A stretch of DNA of 64,000 nt, taken from contig VTPC01000866.1 in NCBI GenBank assembly GCA_011009095.1, positions 62,001-126,000 of the forward strand, written 5' to 3'. Numbering within the stretch: position 1 is the first letter of the stretch; each line of letters starts with the position of its first letter. This document shows, piece by piece, positions 11,851 to 23,939 of this stretch. Position numbers and translations under genes: made by a program. The notes beneath the pieces were generated by a model. It did no database searches and was not told the DNA's origin. It saw nothing but the letters and a program-made list of their open reading frames with translations. The DNA is from Ignelater luminosus (Eukaryota > Arthropoda > Insecta > Coleoptera > Elateridae).

Positions 11851-12542
11851 GACACCACAAGAAAAGAACACTAGATGATACGAGTATATAGCGCTAGTTG
11901 ATTTTGCCCAAGACCCAAGGTCGCTCTCTATTTGTGTGGTATTTTATAGCTAGATTCGCAGGGTAATGATGAGCACCTATTTTGGTAAACAGATATTTGT
12001 AATTTACCTTGGCGGTAATTAATTAACTTGAAAATTCTAATTAATTTTAATTTTAATCATTTAAACAATAGCTAAAAGAGACTATTTGTATCATAAAATG
12101 CTAGGTATAATTGCCTATAATGCTTAATTAATTAAATTCTTGTAGAGTCTTCTCTGTTTTTTGTCCTAAAGAGAAATTCCAGAGTATTTCAAATTTTTGA
12201 TAGCTGATGAAAGTTTTCCAATTCAGCACTTAGACTTTTTGCTATAAATCTATAAAATTATATTGAATTTGTAAACTCAAAGAAGCCTTTCCGAAGTGAT
12301 GAGTTTCTAAAAGCAAACCTAAGTTGTTTACTGCAGAACTAACCTCATGATTTGATCGATATAAAGCTTGTTGACGTAGATTCTTTTAGTATAAGATTCA
12401 TTCGCTGCGCCAGAGAAAATCGCTTTGTGCCGAATTTTCAATTTTGTTGAGGAAGTTCAGGGTTAGTGATGTCGCCGAATCCATGTTTTCAAAAAGTTGA
12501 ATACAAATACAGGAAAAGTATGGCACCAATGTTATTAAAACT
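11851..12542. other. Intergenic stretch, nothing recognised
   Basis: AT-rich DNA between the LINE tail and the decayed mariner. The last 50 bases, including ACAGGAAAAGTATGGC near 12501, may be the outer end of that mariner, but no partner repeat was found. Confidence 0.4.
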
Positions 12543-13435
12543 TTACGCATGTTTAAAGTAGTCCCCTCCAACATCGATGCACTTCTGTAGACAAATCTGC
12601 CACAGTTGAAACGCCTCTTGCCAGGCTTCTGGCGGAAGACTGTCAAAATAGGCGTTGATGGTGCAATCGATTTCCTTTTCCGACTGAAAACAACGTCCGC
12701 GGAAACCCTTATTCAGGTTGAAGATTCGGTGGATAAAGGGGATGCGCATTGTTTTTGCCCCTTGCTGGCGCAAAAATCCTACTGTCTGGATTACGCTGTG
12801 TGATGACCTGTCGTGGTGCAGAACTGGTCCGGGAACTGTGGCCCATTCGAAAACTTGAGGAAAGCAAACACTAGTGTACCATTTGGCTGTTACTGTCTTC
12901 TGTCCATCAAGCTTAATGGCCTTCACCTCACTCGCGCTTCTGAAGAATACGGCGTTCGTAACTTTGTTCATTGCCCGTTGCTCTTTCATTACCGTCGCGT
13001 CGGGTTAGGGTCATCTTCATGATGATGAGTAGGTGTATCATAAAATGGGATGTAGGTCTCGTCATCAGTGACAATCTTGGAAATGATCCGGTGACCACCA
13101 TCCGTGCTGATTTTCACCCGGACCTTCTTTTGCTCAACAGTTAGCTTGTGTGCCACTCATCTTGAAACTATTTTTTTAAGTATCGTTCTCACTGCTGCGA
13201 AACCAATCTTCAGTTTCTTTTTGATCTAGGATCTTCTTTAATCATCTTTTTCACAGCAGTTATGTTCTTGGGCCTGACAACTGTAGAACTTCAGAGTAAA
13301 GCGTTTACGTTTGAACTCCCAAAACCATCTAAACATAGTGACGGAGGATGGTGCTTTAACACGAAACAGCAAACGCAGGCTCTTAACTCATTTCTTGTGA
13401 CTGAACCCAGCTTTAAAACCGTAGCAAACCATAGC
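12543..13435 (-). pseudogene. Decayed mariner-family transposase
   Basis: Reading leftward, a helix-turn-helix piece is seen near 13330-13350 (MFRWFWEFKRKRF) and its continuation near 13150-13230 (KLKIGFAAVRTILKK). VAHKLTVEQKK at about 13130-13165 matches the mariner linker region. The first catalytic site remains as DDETYI near 13050, and the second as LHHDRSSH near 12810. The expected third aspartate block is replaced by IPFIHRIFN. The end, LWQICLQKCIDVGGDYFKHA, is a standard mariner C-terminus. Several frameshifts and stops occur, including one near 13145. It is clearly a different and older lineage than the intact copy at 811-2103. Terminal repeats could not be placed. Confidence 0.8.
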
Positions 13436-16008
13436 TGTAAACGAGCTTTGTGTCGTGTCGGTTGGTAGCTCTGACTTCTTTTTTCCCGTTACATCTCAAA
13501 ACTTTTGATGATCTTCGTATCCTCAGTTTTGGTTGAATTCTTTTGAAAATCTGGCCAAACCGGATATCTCCAAAATTGACCGGATTCGTCAGATACCCGA
13601 TCTAAATCCAGAACTGTTGTGGTAAGAAAAATTGTTTAACAGCTTTGGTGAATAATCTTAGAAGATAATCAGAGCTGTTTGAAAATACTGAATAGTAAAA
13701 GAATCAGCGATAAAACAAAACCAGATTTTTTGGATACAAAAGAAGGAAAGATTTTTTTGACGAGGCCTTTAGAAGTATGCAAATTGAAAGAAATTGTAAC
13801 ACAACAGTGGAGCCTGTCTATCTTGAATCCATTTAACGTATACAAATGTTCAATATAGTATCAGTCGTAACTAACTGACCAGAATGTTATTTCAAATCTT
13901 GTAGTGCATATTCTAAGTTTATTATCATATGGCGGGGTCGCCAAAGCCAATTTATGGAGAACCCGATAAATAATCAATATCAATACGCGCATATTAAGTG
14001 TGTTATTCATCTGAACTACTGCCTGCCTCACTCACGCTGTTATATCTGCATGTGTTTCTGCTCTGTTTTTGTTAAGATAAAACAACGTTTATTGACCTAA
14101 TTTCGCAGTTTACTTTTGTTCAGTTCAAAGACAGGCCCAAAAATAGGTGTTCAACGTACTCAGTGTAATTAGTTAAATTTACTATAGGTTGGTGCTAAAT
14201 TCCCAATTTAATGTTACAAAATGCAGAGGGGTTCAAGTTCAAGTTCAAGTCGAACGGTTCACGTAAAAACGGTCGAAGTTGATCAGATGTTTGATATAAG
14301 GAGGTGTTAAACTTAACAGCTTTCTTTTACTATATTTAGAATTGGTTTTCTGATATTCTTAAGAAAGCGTGTTTATTACCGCAGGTTCCAAAAATCATTA
14401 CATCAAAATACAACTTACTACAAGCCTCTAAGTTTGAAAATGATAATGGAAATATTATTTTAATTGCTTAGGTAGGTAAGTTATCACAGTAAAGACAATT
14501 TGTAGGTGTACTTTTAATGTATTGGATAGGCAAATTAGCATTTGTTTGTAACAATTACATTCCCGAAAACGGACTCAAAGGAAACTGTTGTCAGTGTTTG
14601 TTATCTTTCTTTGCAAGAAACAGTCAGACTTGTTCCTCTTTGGAATAATTACGGTTTCGTGGAAACCGTATTAGAATTCATTGTGGGCTGCGGTTTAACA
14701 TCCGTAAATATGGGCATGCATCATTAAAAAACAAAGGAGCAAAACCTTATACACCTTCTTAAAACAGGAAAACAAACACAAAGATATAAAAAGTAACAAA
14801 GATTTCTCATGTCCCAGAATTTCTAATATAATTTATTGACTCATGGTTGAATCAGAAAAAGTTCTTAATTAACTATTCTTTAGAATTAGAAAAAACATAA
14901 ATCAATAATGCTAATAATTAAAACACTATCAGTATCTTGTGTGACTGTCCTACTAAAGAAATCTTTCAGATTTATCAGGGTTGAACTACGGTGAGATGCA
15001 AATAAAAAAAATAGGAATCCGGTTAGGAATGTAATTTTAATAAGTTACTCTGAAATAGTATCGCCTAATAAGAAATTGCAATCATAAATTTGTTGTTCCG
15101 ATGCGACAAAGTAGTTAATTAAATGTTTGAAAACTTCGGTAGATATATGAAACAAACGCCACGCCTGCTTTTTAAAATCAGAATTATAGATCAACACCGG
15201 ATTCAAAACCACAAACCGCATATGCTTCTGAAGAGGTTTTAAACGCGGTGTATTTATTCGTTGCGGCCACAAATAAAACATGCAGTATGCACTAGTACCT
15301 AGCAAATGACAACATAAAAAAGAGCTGTCTTGACAAACTATAGGAAACTATTATTATGATAAATAATTGGGCCAGTAACAAAATTACATCGTTAATTTGT
15401 GAATTCATTTTATTGGATAGAGAAAACTGAAAGTTGCTCTGTTGCAGAATACTGAAAAATTATACACTACAATACTACCTTAGGTTAGGTACTGCAAATG
15501 GTACTACTAAATTATATGATGACAATTCTAAAAATATGGTTTATGGGAAATTTACCTGTTTTTCAATAGCTAACGGTCCGCGTTATGTAATTTTATTAGT
15601 GATTTTAAATGGAAAAATAATAAAAAAAGATTTTTCTATCACTTTCCATATCTCGAAGGGAAATTGTTATCCGATGCGACCATTAAAAACCTAATAAAAT
15701 AACATTAATACAAAACAATAACATAACATAATCGGAAGGAGGAATTAAATAAATTAAAACTTCTACTCGTAAAAGAAAGAAACAACGCCCACTTTCGATG
15801 TAGAGAAAAATGTAAATTCGCGTCGTTTCATACAGTTTTACATACCTATCGAAATTAAATTCCTCCACAGACTTCCGTACTCTAGTATAGCTGTAAACGC
15901 ATCCAGTTTAAATTAAAACTGTTCTAGCAAAACCAACAATGTCTGGACAAAACTGTGATGGTGGAGTTTTAAATCATATTTTATTCATCCTGTTATTTAC
16001 TAGCGGGG
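13436..16008. other. Long intergenic stretch without a supported gene
   Basis: Open frames of 60 to 100 codons occur at 14542-14727 (+), 15045-15305 (-) and 15434-15694 (+). None carries a domain I recognise, and flanking splice sites are not convincing. No repeat array was noticed. The stretch ends at the left duplication of the P-like element. Confidence 0.4.
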
Positions 16009-16016
16009 TGTGTGGT

Positions 16017-18040
16017 CAGCGTATAGATATTGACAAGTAGACAAACTCTCACAAAATGCGGGAAACAAACACGTGAGCTGGCTGGTAGTACGCGTTTGTA
16101 TAATAGATGTCACGACGGTCAAACGCAGCGCGAGGTTACCGGCATACAGTAATTGAGGTTAGACCCATGTTAGACCAGTGTCGTACAAGTTTTCATAGTT
16201 TTTATTCTTTAATGTTCATTTAGTGCTGGTGAATTTTTACAAATATGTCTTTGAGGAGCATTTGTATGCTGAAAGGGTGCCGTGCAAATAACGAAACGTT
16301 GAATGTACATTTTTTTAAATTTTCCAAGAATAAAGTTTTGTTACTTCCGATTAACTATAATGATGTATTGATATAATAAATATTGTAGATGTGAAGAATA
16401 GGCATGTTTTAGCGGAGTCTACGAGGTGCACCAAAATAACTTAGATGTGATGGTGCAAAGTTCATATTATAAGATCTGCTCAGCACATTTTGAAGACCAT
16501 TTCATTAAAGGCAGAAATAAGAAATGTCTTGCTGCAAATGCGATATCAACAATAATAACTCAGCAAACAGCAGAACAAGATACAAGTCAGGTGCTGTTAG
16601 ATATGCATATCTAATAAGCTTTTAATAAATATCGTAGTAGTATTTACTAATTCGACTCATCTAAGGAAGACTGTTAAGTAATTTATTATTTATACTTTTG
16701 AAATAATCACAAATATATATTTATATCATTATTAAAATTCATTAAATTGTAAGGATATTGTAGTATCCCTATTTAAGAATTTTTTAATACTTTAATTTTC
16801 TATTTTATTATAGAGATAAACGATATTTCAAATGATATAATATAAATGAAACAAATTTAAAGCTATTTCTAAATTTAATAAACAAACAGATGTTGTTTAA
16901 AGTAAGATTATGTTTGCTTGTATTGACTCTGTTAATGTTTTCTTACAAATTTCATGTTTAACAGATTCTGATGTGCATATACAAGTATCACCTACAACAG
17001 AACCTTCTGATCTTGCCGTAGTGCCTAATATGTCTCCACCACCCTCTCATCGGAGTATCCAAACCTTAAAGTCATTGAGTGAGAGGACACTGAGAAAAAA
17101 AGCATTGTAGCTTAAGATTCGTTCATTTTACAACAGCAAGTTCGGTCATTGAGGAAACAGCTGCAGATTGCTAATCAACCACTGCAAGAATATTGTCAAC
17201 AATAGCACTATTGATATGATTTTGATTTTTAAATTGAACTTTCACAGAGAACAAATCTGTCAAGACAAAACAGAATCTAAATTAGTTCCAACGGCTCTAA
17301 CAAAGTATCAGAAATTCTTATATAATGTGGTTTGTGGGAAAGTAAGCCATTTCAAATCATAACAAGTTAATTATGTATGTAAATGGATATAAAAACCACA
17401 AATTGAAATTCAACATAAGTCATTCCCGGATTATTTAGTAATTAGTTTAGAAACATAAAATATTTTCAACCTGTGCAATAAGTTAATTATTATAGTTAGC
17501 AGTTGTATCCTATTGCATGTAATTTTGTTTTATTTTATTTAAATTTTGTAAAACAAAATAAAAAATATTAATGTAATTGTCAATAGAAAAACAATAGTTG
17601 TACATAATACATGTATAAATAAGAAGCATATGTAGCAAAATAATTTTTTTTATAAGTAATATGAAAACAACCAATTTATTTTTTTTTGATTTATTTAAAT
17701 GTAACCATTGAAGATAGATATTTGTGTACAAGAACAATAATGTATCTAAAATGTATTGTGTTAAATTTGATTTCTTTGGATATTTGTGCAAGATTTACAA
17801 CCTCATCTTTAATTTAACAATGCCATTATAAATTTGATAAAATGAAATTTAATAGCAAGCCTTTCTAGTAATTCATAATGTCCATAAATAAATCTACGCA
17901 CGCCACTGATACAAGCGCAGTGCCACCAATTCGAAATATCGGTACTACCAGCCAGCTCTTAGTTCAAGGTCATCGGCCGGCGTTTGAAAAGAACAAAAGA
18001 TTTTTGAAGAGTTGTTCTACTTGTCACTATCTATACGCTG
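16017..18040 (+). mobile_element. P-element-like DNA transposon with THAP gene remnant
   Basis: Terminal inverted repeats start CAGCGTATAGATA at 16017 and, in reverse, at 18040, matching at 30 of 33 positions. A second, internal inverted pair is perfect over 17 bp: GAGCTGGCTGGTAGTAC at 16075-16091 and its complement at 17942-17958. Outside both ends lies GTGTGGT (16010-16016 and 18041-18047), a 7-bp direct repeat close to the 8 bp expected for P elements. Drosophila P elements also have subterminal inverted repeats and a THAP-domain transposase, so the P superfamily fits best. The 2024-bp copy is shorter than a full P element, and its gene is broken. Confidence 0.8.
16245..17208 (+). pseudogene. 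THAP-domain (P-type transposase) gene remnant
   Basis: The first exon begins MSLRSICMLKGCRANN, giving the C-x4-C start of a THAP C2CH finger, then FFKF. A second open segment (about 16410-16590) supplies the other zinc pair in KICSAHFEDHFI, the C-x2-H of THAP. A third segment from an acceptor at about 16964 reads DVHIQVSPTTEPSD and SERTLRKKAL. A leucine/glutamine coiled-coil piece, QVRSLRKQLQIANQ, follows at about 17143-17205. P transposases have this order of THAP finger then coiled coil. A stop after RKKAL and a frame change before the coil break the gene. The RNase H-like catalytic domain is absent. The position inside TIRs makes transposon origin more likely than a host THAP gene. Confidence 0.7.
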
Positions 18041-18066
18041 GTGTGGTATTAACGTGACTTTATTTT

Positions 18067-18321
18067 CTAATTTGTAAGCTTCGCATCGACATCACTAAAG
18101 CCGCGAAAAATATTTCCGAGTATCAAGTTATATAATTCCACACCGCTTTCTCGACTCTTTACGACTTTGTTCGGTGTTCTAACATCCACGATATCTTTTA
18201 CCACGTGTTGTTCGAACGTAGTAAATGAAATTGCATGGTTGTTAAATGGATTCATTCTCCCTAATTTAAACTCGAGCCATTGTGTTGCTAATCGATTTAA
18301 CTGCGCCGTAACCGTCGTTTA
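18067..18321 (-). other. Unidentified open frame beside the P-like insertion
   Basis: About 84 codons are open on the minus strand, including TVTAQLNRLATQWLEFKLG, MNPFNNHAISFTTFEQHV and NLILGNIFRGFSDVDAKL, ending at a TAG at 18067. A polyadenylation-like AATAAAG follows the stop. Base composition is less AT-rich than the surroundings, as in coding DNA. I do not recognise the family. It could be the last exon of a host gene or part of an element. No upstream exon was identified. Confidence 0.35.
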
Positions 18322-18520
18322 AAACGATTGGGATTTTCAAGTTATAGTATTACATCATGAATAATTCTTTCAAATAAATGCAAAAAAATTCGTATTTACC
18401 CTAGATGAATGACAGGGAGTAGAGTTAGTATTATTAACATTTTACGTATGATTGAAATTAATTTAACATAAATTCCAATTAAATTACTGATTATTCTTCC
18501 ATTATGAATTTTTTGATTTT

Positions 18521-19240
18521 TTAAATATTTTTTTGTGGCACATTAAACACTTCTACATCAAACAATATAATCCAAATTTGATTTTTACTACCGTTAGGCC
18601 CTTTGTAGTAGTTTTTATAGTTTTCAGTTTGATACTCTGGATGCAATAGGTTTTGTTTTAATTTATTGCGGGTGTGATAGCATTTACAAAGCTTTTCGTT
18701 ATCCACGGACTTTCGTTTTTTATTTTTTGAGTTCATATATTCTTCCCTGATTGAATTTGTTTTGCGTAATTCTAAGAAGTGATTAAATATATCGATTGCA
18801 TTTGTTGGATCTTGCTCTTGCGATACGACATTCCATTCAATTTCTTCAGCTAATCTAACGAACCAATTTTTATCAAGATATTTAGTAACCTTCTTTTTCA
18901 TTGACAGTACAGTTTCTTGATTTACATTCAATCGATTTACTCCCAAAATTGTAGTGTATGATCGGTTATATCTATTTTCAGTATTGCATCTGTAAGTTGT
19001 TTTAATTGTATTCTCGTTTTAATAAAAATGTGATCAATGCAAGACTTGCTGCCTACAAAGTTGATATTTTTATTACTCTTCAAAACAAATCCAAAAGTTG
19101 CATCATATCTAAATATAGATATAGTATTGAATTCGTTTCTTTACACAAAGATAATTTATAATTTCGTAGGTTTTCATGTGTACGATAAACAGCGGTTACA
19201 TTTTTATTAACAAAAACAATTCCGTCATTTTTATCTACCT
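18521..19240 (-). pseudogene. LINE fragment: endonuclease end and linker
   Basis: Reading leftward, frames near 19150-19240 contain NDGIVFVNKNVTAVYR and near 18960-19070 SKSCIDHIFIKTRIQLKQL and ITDH. These resemble the late part of an APE-type LINE endonuclease, including the conserved SxxDHIF box. The longer frame at 18521-18946 (MGVNRLNVNQETV, YLDKNWFVRLAEEIEW, ELRKTNSIREEY, KRKSVDNEKL) matches the linker between endonuclease and reverse transcriptase in many insect LINEs. No reverse-transcriptase domain follows. At least two frame changes are needed. This is a third LINE lineage in the window. Confidence 0.6.
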
Positions 19241-21185
19241 TACTGCAATATTATAATAACTAATAAGTTTTTAAATATCATGAAACGCTGAGATTTTGTC
19301 GAACTTTCTCCCTTCGTCACCGAATTTTAGCTCGGCACCAGCATACTATTATATGTAATTTAAGAGCAGGTATCTGTTGATTATTATTTAGTCTGTTCTT
19401 TAGAAACGTATAGGTAGGTACTTTAAATATTTAAATATTCTTGTTTGTTGTAGAGATAACTTGACTTGAAAGAAATTTGAGTCTTGATTTTTAATTAATA
19501 TTAATATCTGTAGGAAGCTATTATTATCTTACAAAATTAAAAACAATAATGTTTATAAATTGTGTAACAATAAATAATTAACGAAGCTATTGAAAGCGGT
19601 AGGAAGTATTTAGACGGCTACTGAGTACTTATACTGCAGCTTATAAATCCATCATTATTGTTGGAATTTAAATTCTTTTACTGGCACTGACCGGACTACT
19701 TTTATTTTTGTCGTTTTGGGAGTCATTATTGACCAAGCTTTTATTGTTTCATTTTACCACATCACTCATCAATAAAGAGCGGATTCATAGGAAAGATCCT
19801 TTTTATTAGTTATTTAGGGCATGAACGAAAACCGAGCTATAAACTCGTATCTATAAAAAGTAAATCATTTGGCACCCTTTTTATGTTTCCTAAATTCCTA
19901 AACTATGAATGTTGATCCTAAATATTGTATTTTAGCTTCCTATTTTAGGATATTTTATTTCTTTTTTTTATGTATTCCCTCAGTTGACATGCAATAACTT
20001 GAGCTTCGTTAGAATCTGAATGTAGCTGCGTAGGTACTTGAGCCATTTCCATGCGACCTAACCTTAAGGGTTGTATTTAGTAGTTTCAGAGAGAACGCTG
20101 CAGACTGAAATTTCCTCAAATTTTGCAAGCAAATACAAACTTTGTCTTTCACTTTTAAAGTGATATCAATACCTGTAGTTATTTAACTCATCAATAGTTT
20201 TATGTCTATTAATCGAAAAATTAGAAATTTATTTTCTAATCAAAGTTATTAGCATTAATTGACGTAAATTGGCAAGTGATTAACTTCACTATTGGTTAGA
20301 AATTGAGAAAAATGAATGCACTGCCACATTTTGCCTTGTTTGAGCGTCAGTTGCATCAAATCAGAACGTCGTTATCGTTTATGTGTAGACCACAATTTGC
20401 ATGCAACGCAAAATTGAATTATAGAAAATAATTGAATTACAGAAAACATCTGTAAAACTTAGGTAACCTCTTTTGCAAATACTGCTGGAGGTTAATTTTT
20501 ACCTGCACTTTACTGGTCATAAAAGTGTCAACAGTAACTTTGTACATTTCCTTTGTTGTGCATACAAACTAATTCTATTCTTCAACAAAAGCTTGAAAGT
20601 GAGAAGTCGTTAATAAGTAGCTATAAATAGTGAATTTTAAAAATTGACTTGCTAACAAATTTATTTTCTAATGTAGATGCATGGTAGGTATTTTTATTAG
20701 TAGGCACATGTAATACAGAAATTAGAAGAGGTCTTTATCGTAGCTATTAATTAGTAATTAATAGTAATTCCAAGTCCAAAAATCAAAATTTGTGTGAAAT
20801 CTTAGTCAGCAATTGATTATATGATAATAGAAAATGTATTTTTGTACCTTTTTCTATTGTTCTTTTCATATTTACGGCTCACCTTTGGTAATGCAAAAAA
20901 AGACAATAATTTTCTGAAGTGAGGTCTCAAGTAGCAGCTTGTACGCAAAAATGGTTAATGACAATAATAAAATTAAGACTATCGCAGATGTTTGATACCC
21001 TCCTTTTCTACCTAAACTGGAAAGCCTCTCTTTAATTTTTTGATTGTAGAATTTCAAAATTTTATTGCCATTATAGTAGCATACTTCACTGCATCTGTTG
21101 GCGATTAGCATGCTTGAATACACCCAGCAGGTGAGAATTTCTGTCTTGGGGTTTGTAGTTTTTATTTTCTTTTAGTTACTTATTA
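19241..21185. other. Intergenic stretch, nothing recognised
   Basis: AT-rich sequence without long frames of recognisable type. The only open frame above 80 codons (20872-21123, minus) has no identifiable domain. Confidence 0.45.
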
Positions 21186-22226
21186 ACACATGGGCTGAAA
21201 AGTCCCAAGCCTAACAAATAGATGGCGCTAGTTCTATTGCATTCACCGCTTTTTCAGTTAGTACTAACCTTCAAAAGACAGCTGTTAAAATTTCATGATA
21301 TTCTATTCATTATTTTGTGAGTTATTGTGCTAAGAGTGACGCTACTTTTGTTATTTTCAAAACAATGGATCAAAAACAATTTCGTGTTTTAATTTTACAC
21401 TGCTTCTTGATGGGAAAAAATACCGTTTAAGCGAAGCAATGGCTTGAAAAGTGTTATGGGGACTCCGCTCCATCAGAAACAACAATAAAACGTTGGTTTG
21501 CTGACGTGGTCGTAGAGACACCGATGATGCAGAACGCAGTGGACGTCCAAATGAGGCGGTAACACCAGAAAACATCAAAAAAACCCACAAAATCGTTTTG
21601 AATGATCGAAAAGTGAAGTTGCGTGAGTTAGTTGACATCGTAAAGATATCAAAAGAACGTGTTGGCTTTATATTGCATGAGCATTTGACTATGAGAAAGC
21701 TCTGCTCAAAGTGGGTGCCGCGTTTGCTCACTGTTCACCAAAAACAAGAACGTGTTGATGTTTCTGAGCAGTGTTTGGCCATGTTTAAACGTAACAAACC
21801 GGAATTTTTGCGTCGATATGTGACAATGGATGAAACATGGATCCATCACTTCACTCCGGAATCAAAACGATCGTCATCTGAGTGGACAGCAACCGGTGAA
21901 CCTCGTCCAAAGCGACCGAAAGTTCAACGATCGGCTGGAAAGGTTATGGCCTCGGTATTTTGGGATGTGCGTGGTGTAATATTCATCGACTATCTTGAGA
22001 AGGGAAATACCATCAACAGTGAATATTATATAGCGTTATTGGAGCGTTTGAAGGCCGAAATTGCAAAGAAACGACGGCATATGGCAAAGAAAAAAATTTT
22101 GTTTCATCAAGACAACGCACCGTGTCACAAGTCAATCAAAACAATGGCAAAACTACATGAATTGAACTTCGAATTGCTCCCACATCCACCGTATTTGCCA
22201 GATTTGGCTCCCAGCGGCTACTGGCT
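21186..22226 (+). mobile_element. 3'-truncated mariner copy
   Basis: The 5' end starts about 21186 next to a TA and reads ACACATGGGCTGAAAAGTCC, a mariner-style terminus. The element then contains the transposase remnant. Similarity stops at about 22226 in the middle of the catalytic domain, and no matching right terminus follows. The 3' end is therefore lost or displaced. Confidence 0.7.
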
Positions 22227-22245
22227 TAATAGTTGCAACATTTAA
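21365..22245 (+). pseudogene. Mariner transposase, truncated and catalytically dead
   Basis: The N-terminus begins MDQKQFRVLILHCFLMGKN, with a stop at about codon 22 (21428). A frameshift follows in the RWFAD segment near 21500. From 21598 the frame is open and contains WVPRLLTVHQK (linker), YVTMDETWIHHF with the first catalytic aspartate, and LFHQDNAPCHKS with the second. The third catalytic position reads YLPDLAPSGYW, so the aspartate of the usual SDY is a glycine. Mariner similarity ends right after that, and the last residues, LNSCNI, are not mariner. It differs from the intact copy and the decayed copy, so the window samples three mariner lineages. Confidence 0.85.
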
Positions 22246-22729
22246 AGTAGTTTGATATAAATTAAGATTGTCTGCCAATATAGAATTTCTTGCGCCAATT
22301 ATAAAATTCACAATCGGGTTTGTTCCTTTGAGTAAACTTTTGTTTGTTTGTTAGCTCGTAATAACATTTTTGTATAATGTTTTTATTTGTATAGTTTTTG
22401 TATAATTTCATAATTTGTTTAATAAATGTATATCATTTGTGTTTAATTTGTGTAATAAAAAATTGTATAAACATTATAAATGAAAGAACTTTATAAAAAA
22501 AGTTGTTTGTGGGACGTGCTTGTTTTGCTTGTTGGGAAAGCCACAACCGCACCATCAAGATTCGTTCCGGATACTGTTAATTAATAAATTCTCGTTTTAT
22601 TCCGTTTTGCATAACTACTTCCAGTTATTCTTATTTGTGCACCTGATGCACCTTGCGTGGGCGATGGTGGTTATCCAAGTGGGAGACACGTCCGTCGTGA
22701 CGTAGCATCGACGGAAGTAAACAGGATTT
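22246..22729. other. Short intergenic stretch, AT-rich
   Basis: Contains runs rich in TTTGTATAA-like words at 22370-22480, probably from low-complexity expansion. No gene is supported. Confidence 0.45.
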
Positions 22730-22749
22730 GTTATTATTATTATTATTAT
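22730..22749. repeat. (TTA)n microsatellite at the hAT insertion point
   Basis: About 20 bases of TTA repeat run directly into the left terminus of the hAT element at 22750. The target duplication ATTATTAT is made of this repeat. Confidence 0.8.
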
Positions 22750-23931
22750 CAGGGCCGCCGAGAGGGAGTTCGGGCCCAGGTAAAGGTTATTCCCCCCCCC
22801 CACTGCAACAGAAACAGTAAGTACTGCAAAAAATCGGTCTAGTATACAAATGATGCGCAGAACAGAAATTTAAAAAGTTTATGTATAAGACATTATTTTA
22901 CTGTAACTAAACATTTTTTAGATAAAGTAGTAAATAGCCAGGAAAATCTCAGTCTTCATAAATGTTTTATCAACTAATCAACAATTACTATATATGTAAT
23001 ACCAGTAAAACGAAATATATTTTAATTTGGAACACTTTCACAAGATTTCTCGACTAACTATGGGATCGCACTGCAGTGTAAGATCTTCCCTAAAATATTT
23101 AAAATTCATTTTTAAGAAAGTAATAAATTTAAAGTTGTCCCTACATACAAATTATTTTATGGTGTGATTCCCAGAATCAATTTCTCTGGTAACACATACA
23201 AAACCTTTCGTCTGTGCATTAGTATCGGACCGTAATAAACTTTTACATTATTTAATGGTGCAAATGAACGACAGCAATTCATAAAGATTCTGTTAACAGA
23301 GAAGCTTTAGAAATATGTATTTTATTTTTTGAAAGACTAAAATATTGAACTTCTACTTTTCTGAAGAGAAACAGCAATTGCAATCCGTCGCTTGAACCTG
23401 CGTTAAAGTAAAACGAAATAGCAACTAATTTCAAAACTGACTTATCACACTTATTAGAAATTCAATCGATTTAGCGGTCCAAAACGCTTTGCAAATCCAT
23501 AAAACGCATATCGGCAAATTAGGTCATTTGGCCTTTCGCAGAAAAATTGCCATTGCTTTACTAAAACTAAACAAAAAAGATAAAGGACTATCTTCTACAG
23601 GAATTAAACATGTAAATGTTGATAAGTTTCTGATAAGAAGTGAAAGTAAAGACAAGTTGAGATAGCTGAACATGATTTAGGGGATGATTTACAAGTTCCA
23701 ATCCAAGTAAAGTTCTTACAGTAAACAACGCACCTTACTAGGCATCGGCTCAAAGAAGGTTAAGGCGTTAGAATTATAGACAGGCTGGAATTTTCAAATC
23801 TGTATTTTAAGCAAGTTTTTTTCAAAATTCATTCATGAATATTTAAAAATAAATCAGTCAGCTCCCGGGCCCCTTTAGGCCGCCGGGCCCCGGTAATTTT
23901 TACCGCCTCTTCCTCACTCTCGTCGAGCCTG
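22750..23931. mobile_element. Non-autonomous hAT element with 8-bp duplication
   Basis: The left end reads CAGGGCCGCCGAGAGGGAG. The right end in reverse reads CAGGCTCGACGAGAGTGAG. These match at 15 of 19 positions, and G/C-rich blocks follow inside both ends. ATTATTAT lies immediately outside both ends (22742-22749 and 23932-23939), an exact 8-bp hAT duplication, although a microsatellite target makes this slightly less decisive. The 1182-bp interior is AT-rich with no transposase frame. Confidence 0.8.
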
Positions 23932-23939
23932 ATTATTAT

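Noticed and set aside
14542..14727. 61-codon plus-strand frame
   Set aside because: Length within chance range, no domain.
15045..15305. 86-codon minus-strand frame, possible gene
   Set aside because: No recognised domain, no good splice context and no supporting neighbour. It could be an old element but cannot be claimed.
16245..17208. Functional host THAP transcription factor
   Set aside because: A stop and frameshift break it, and it sits inside P-like inverted repeats.
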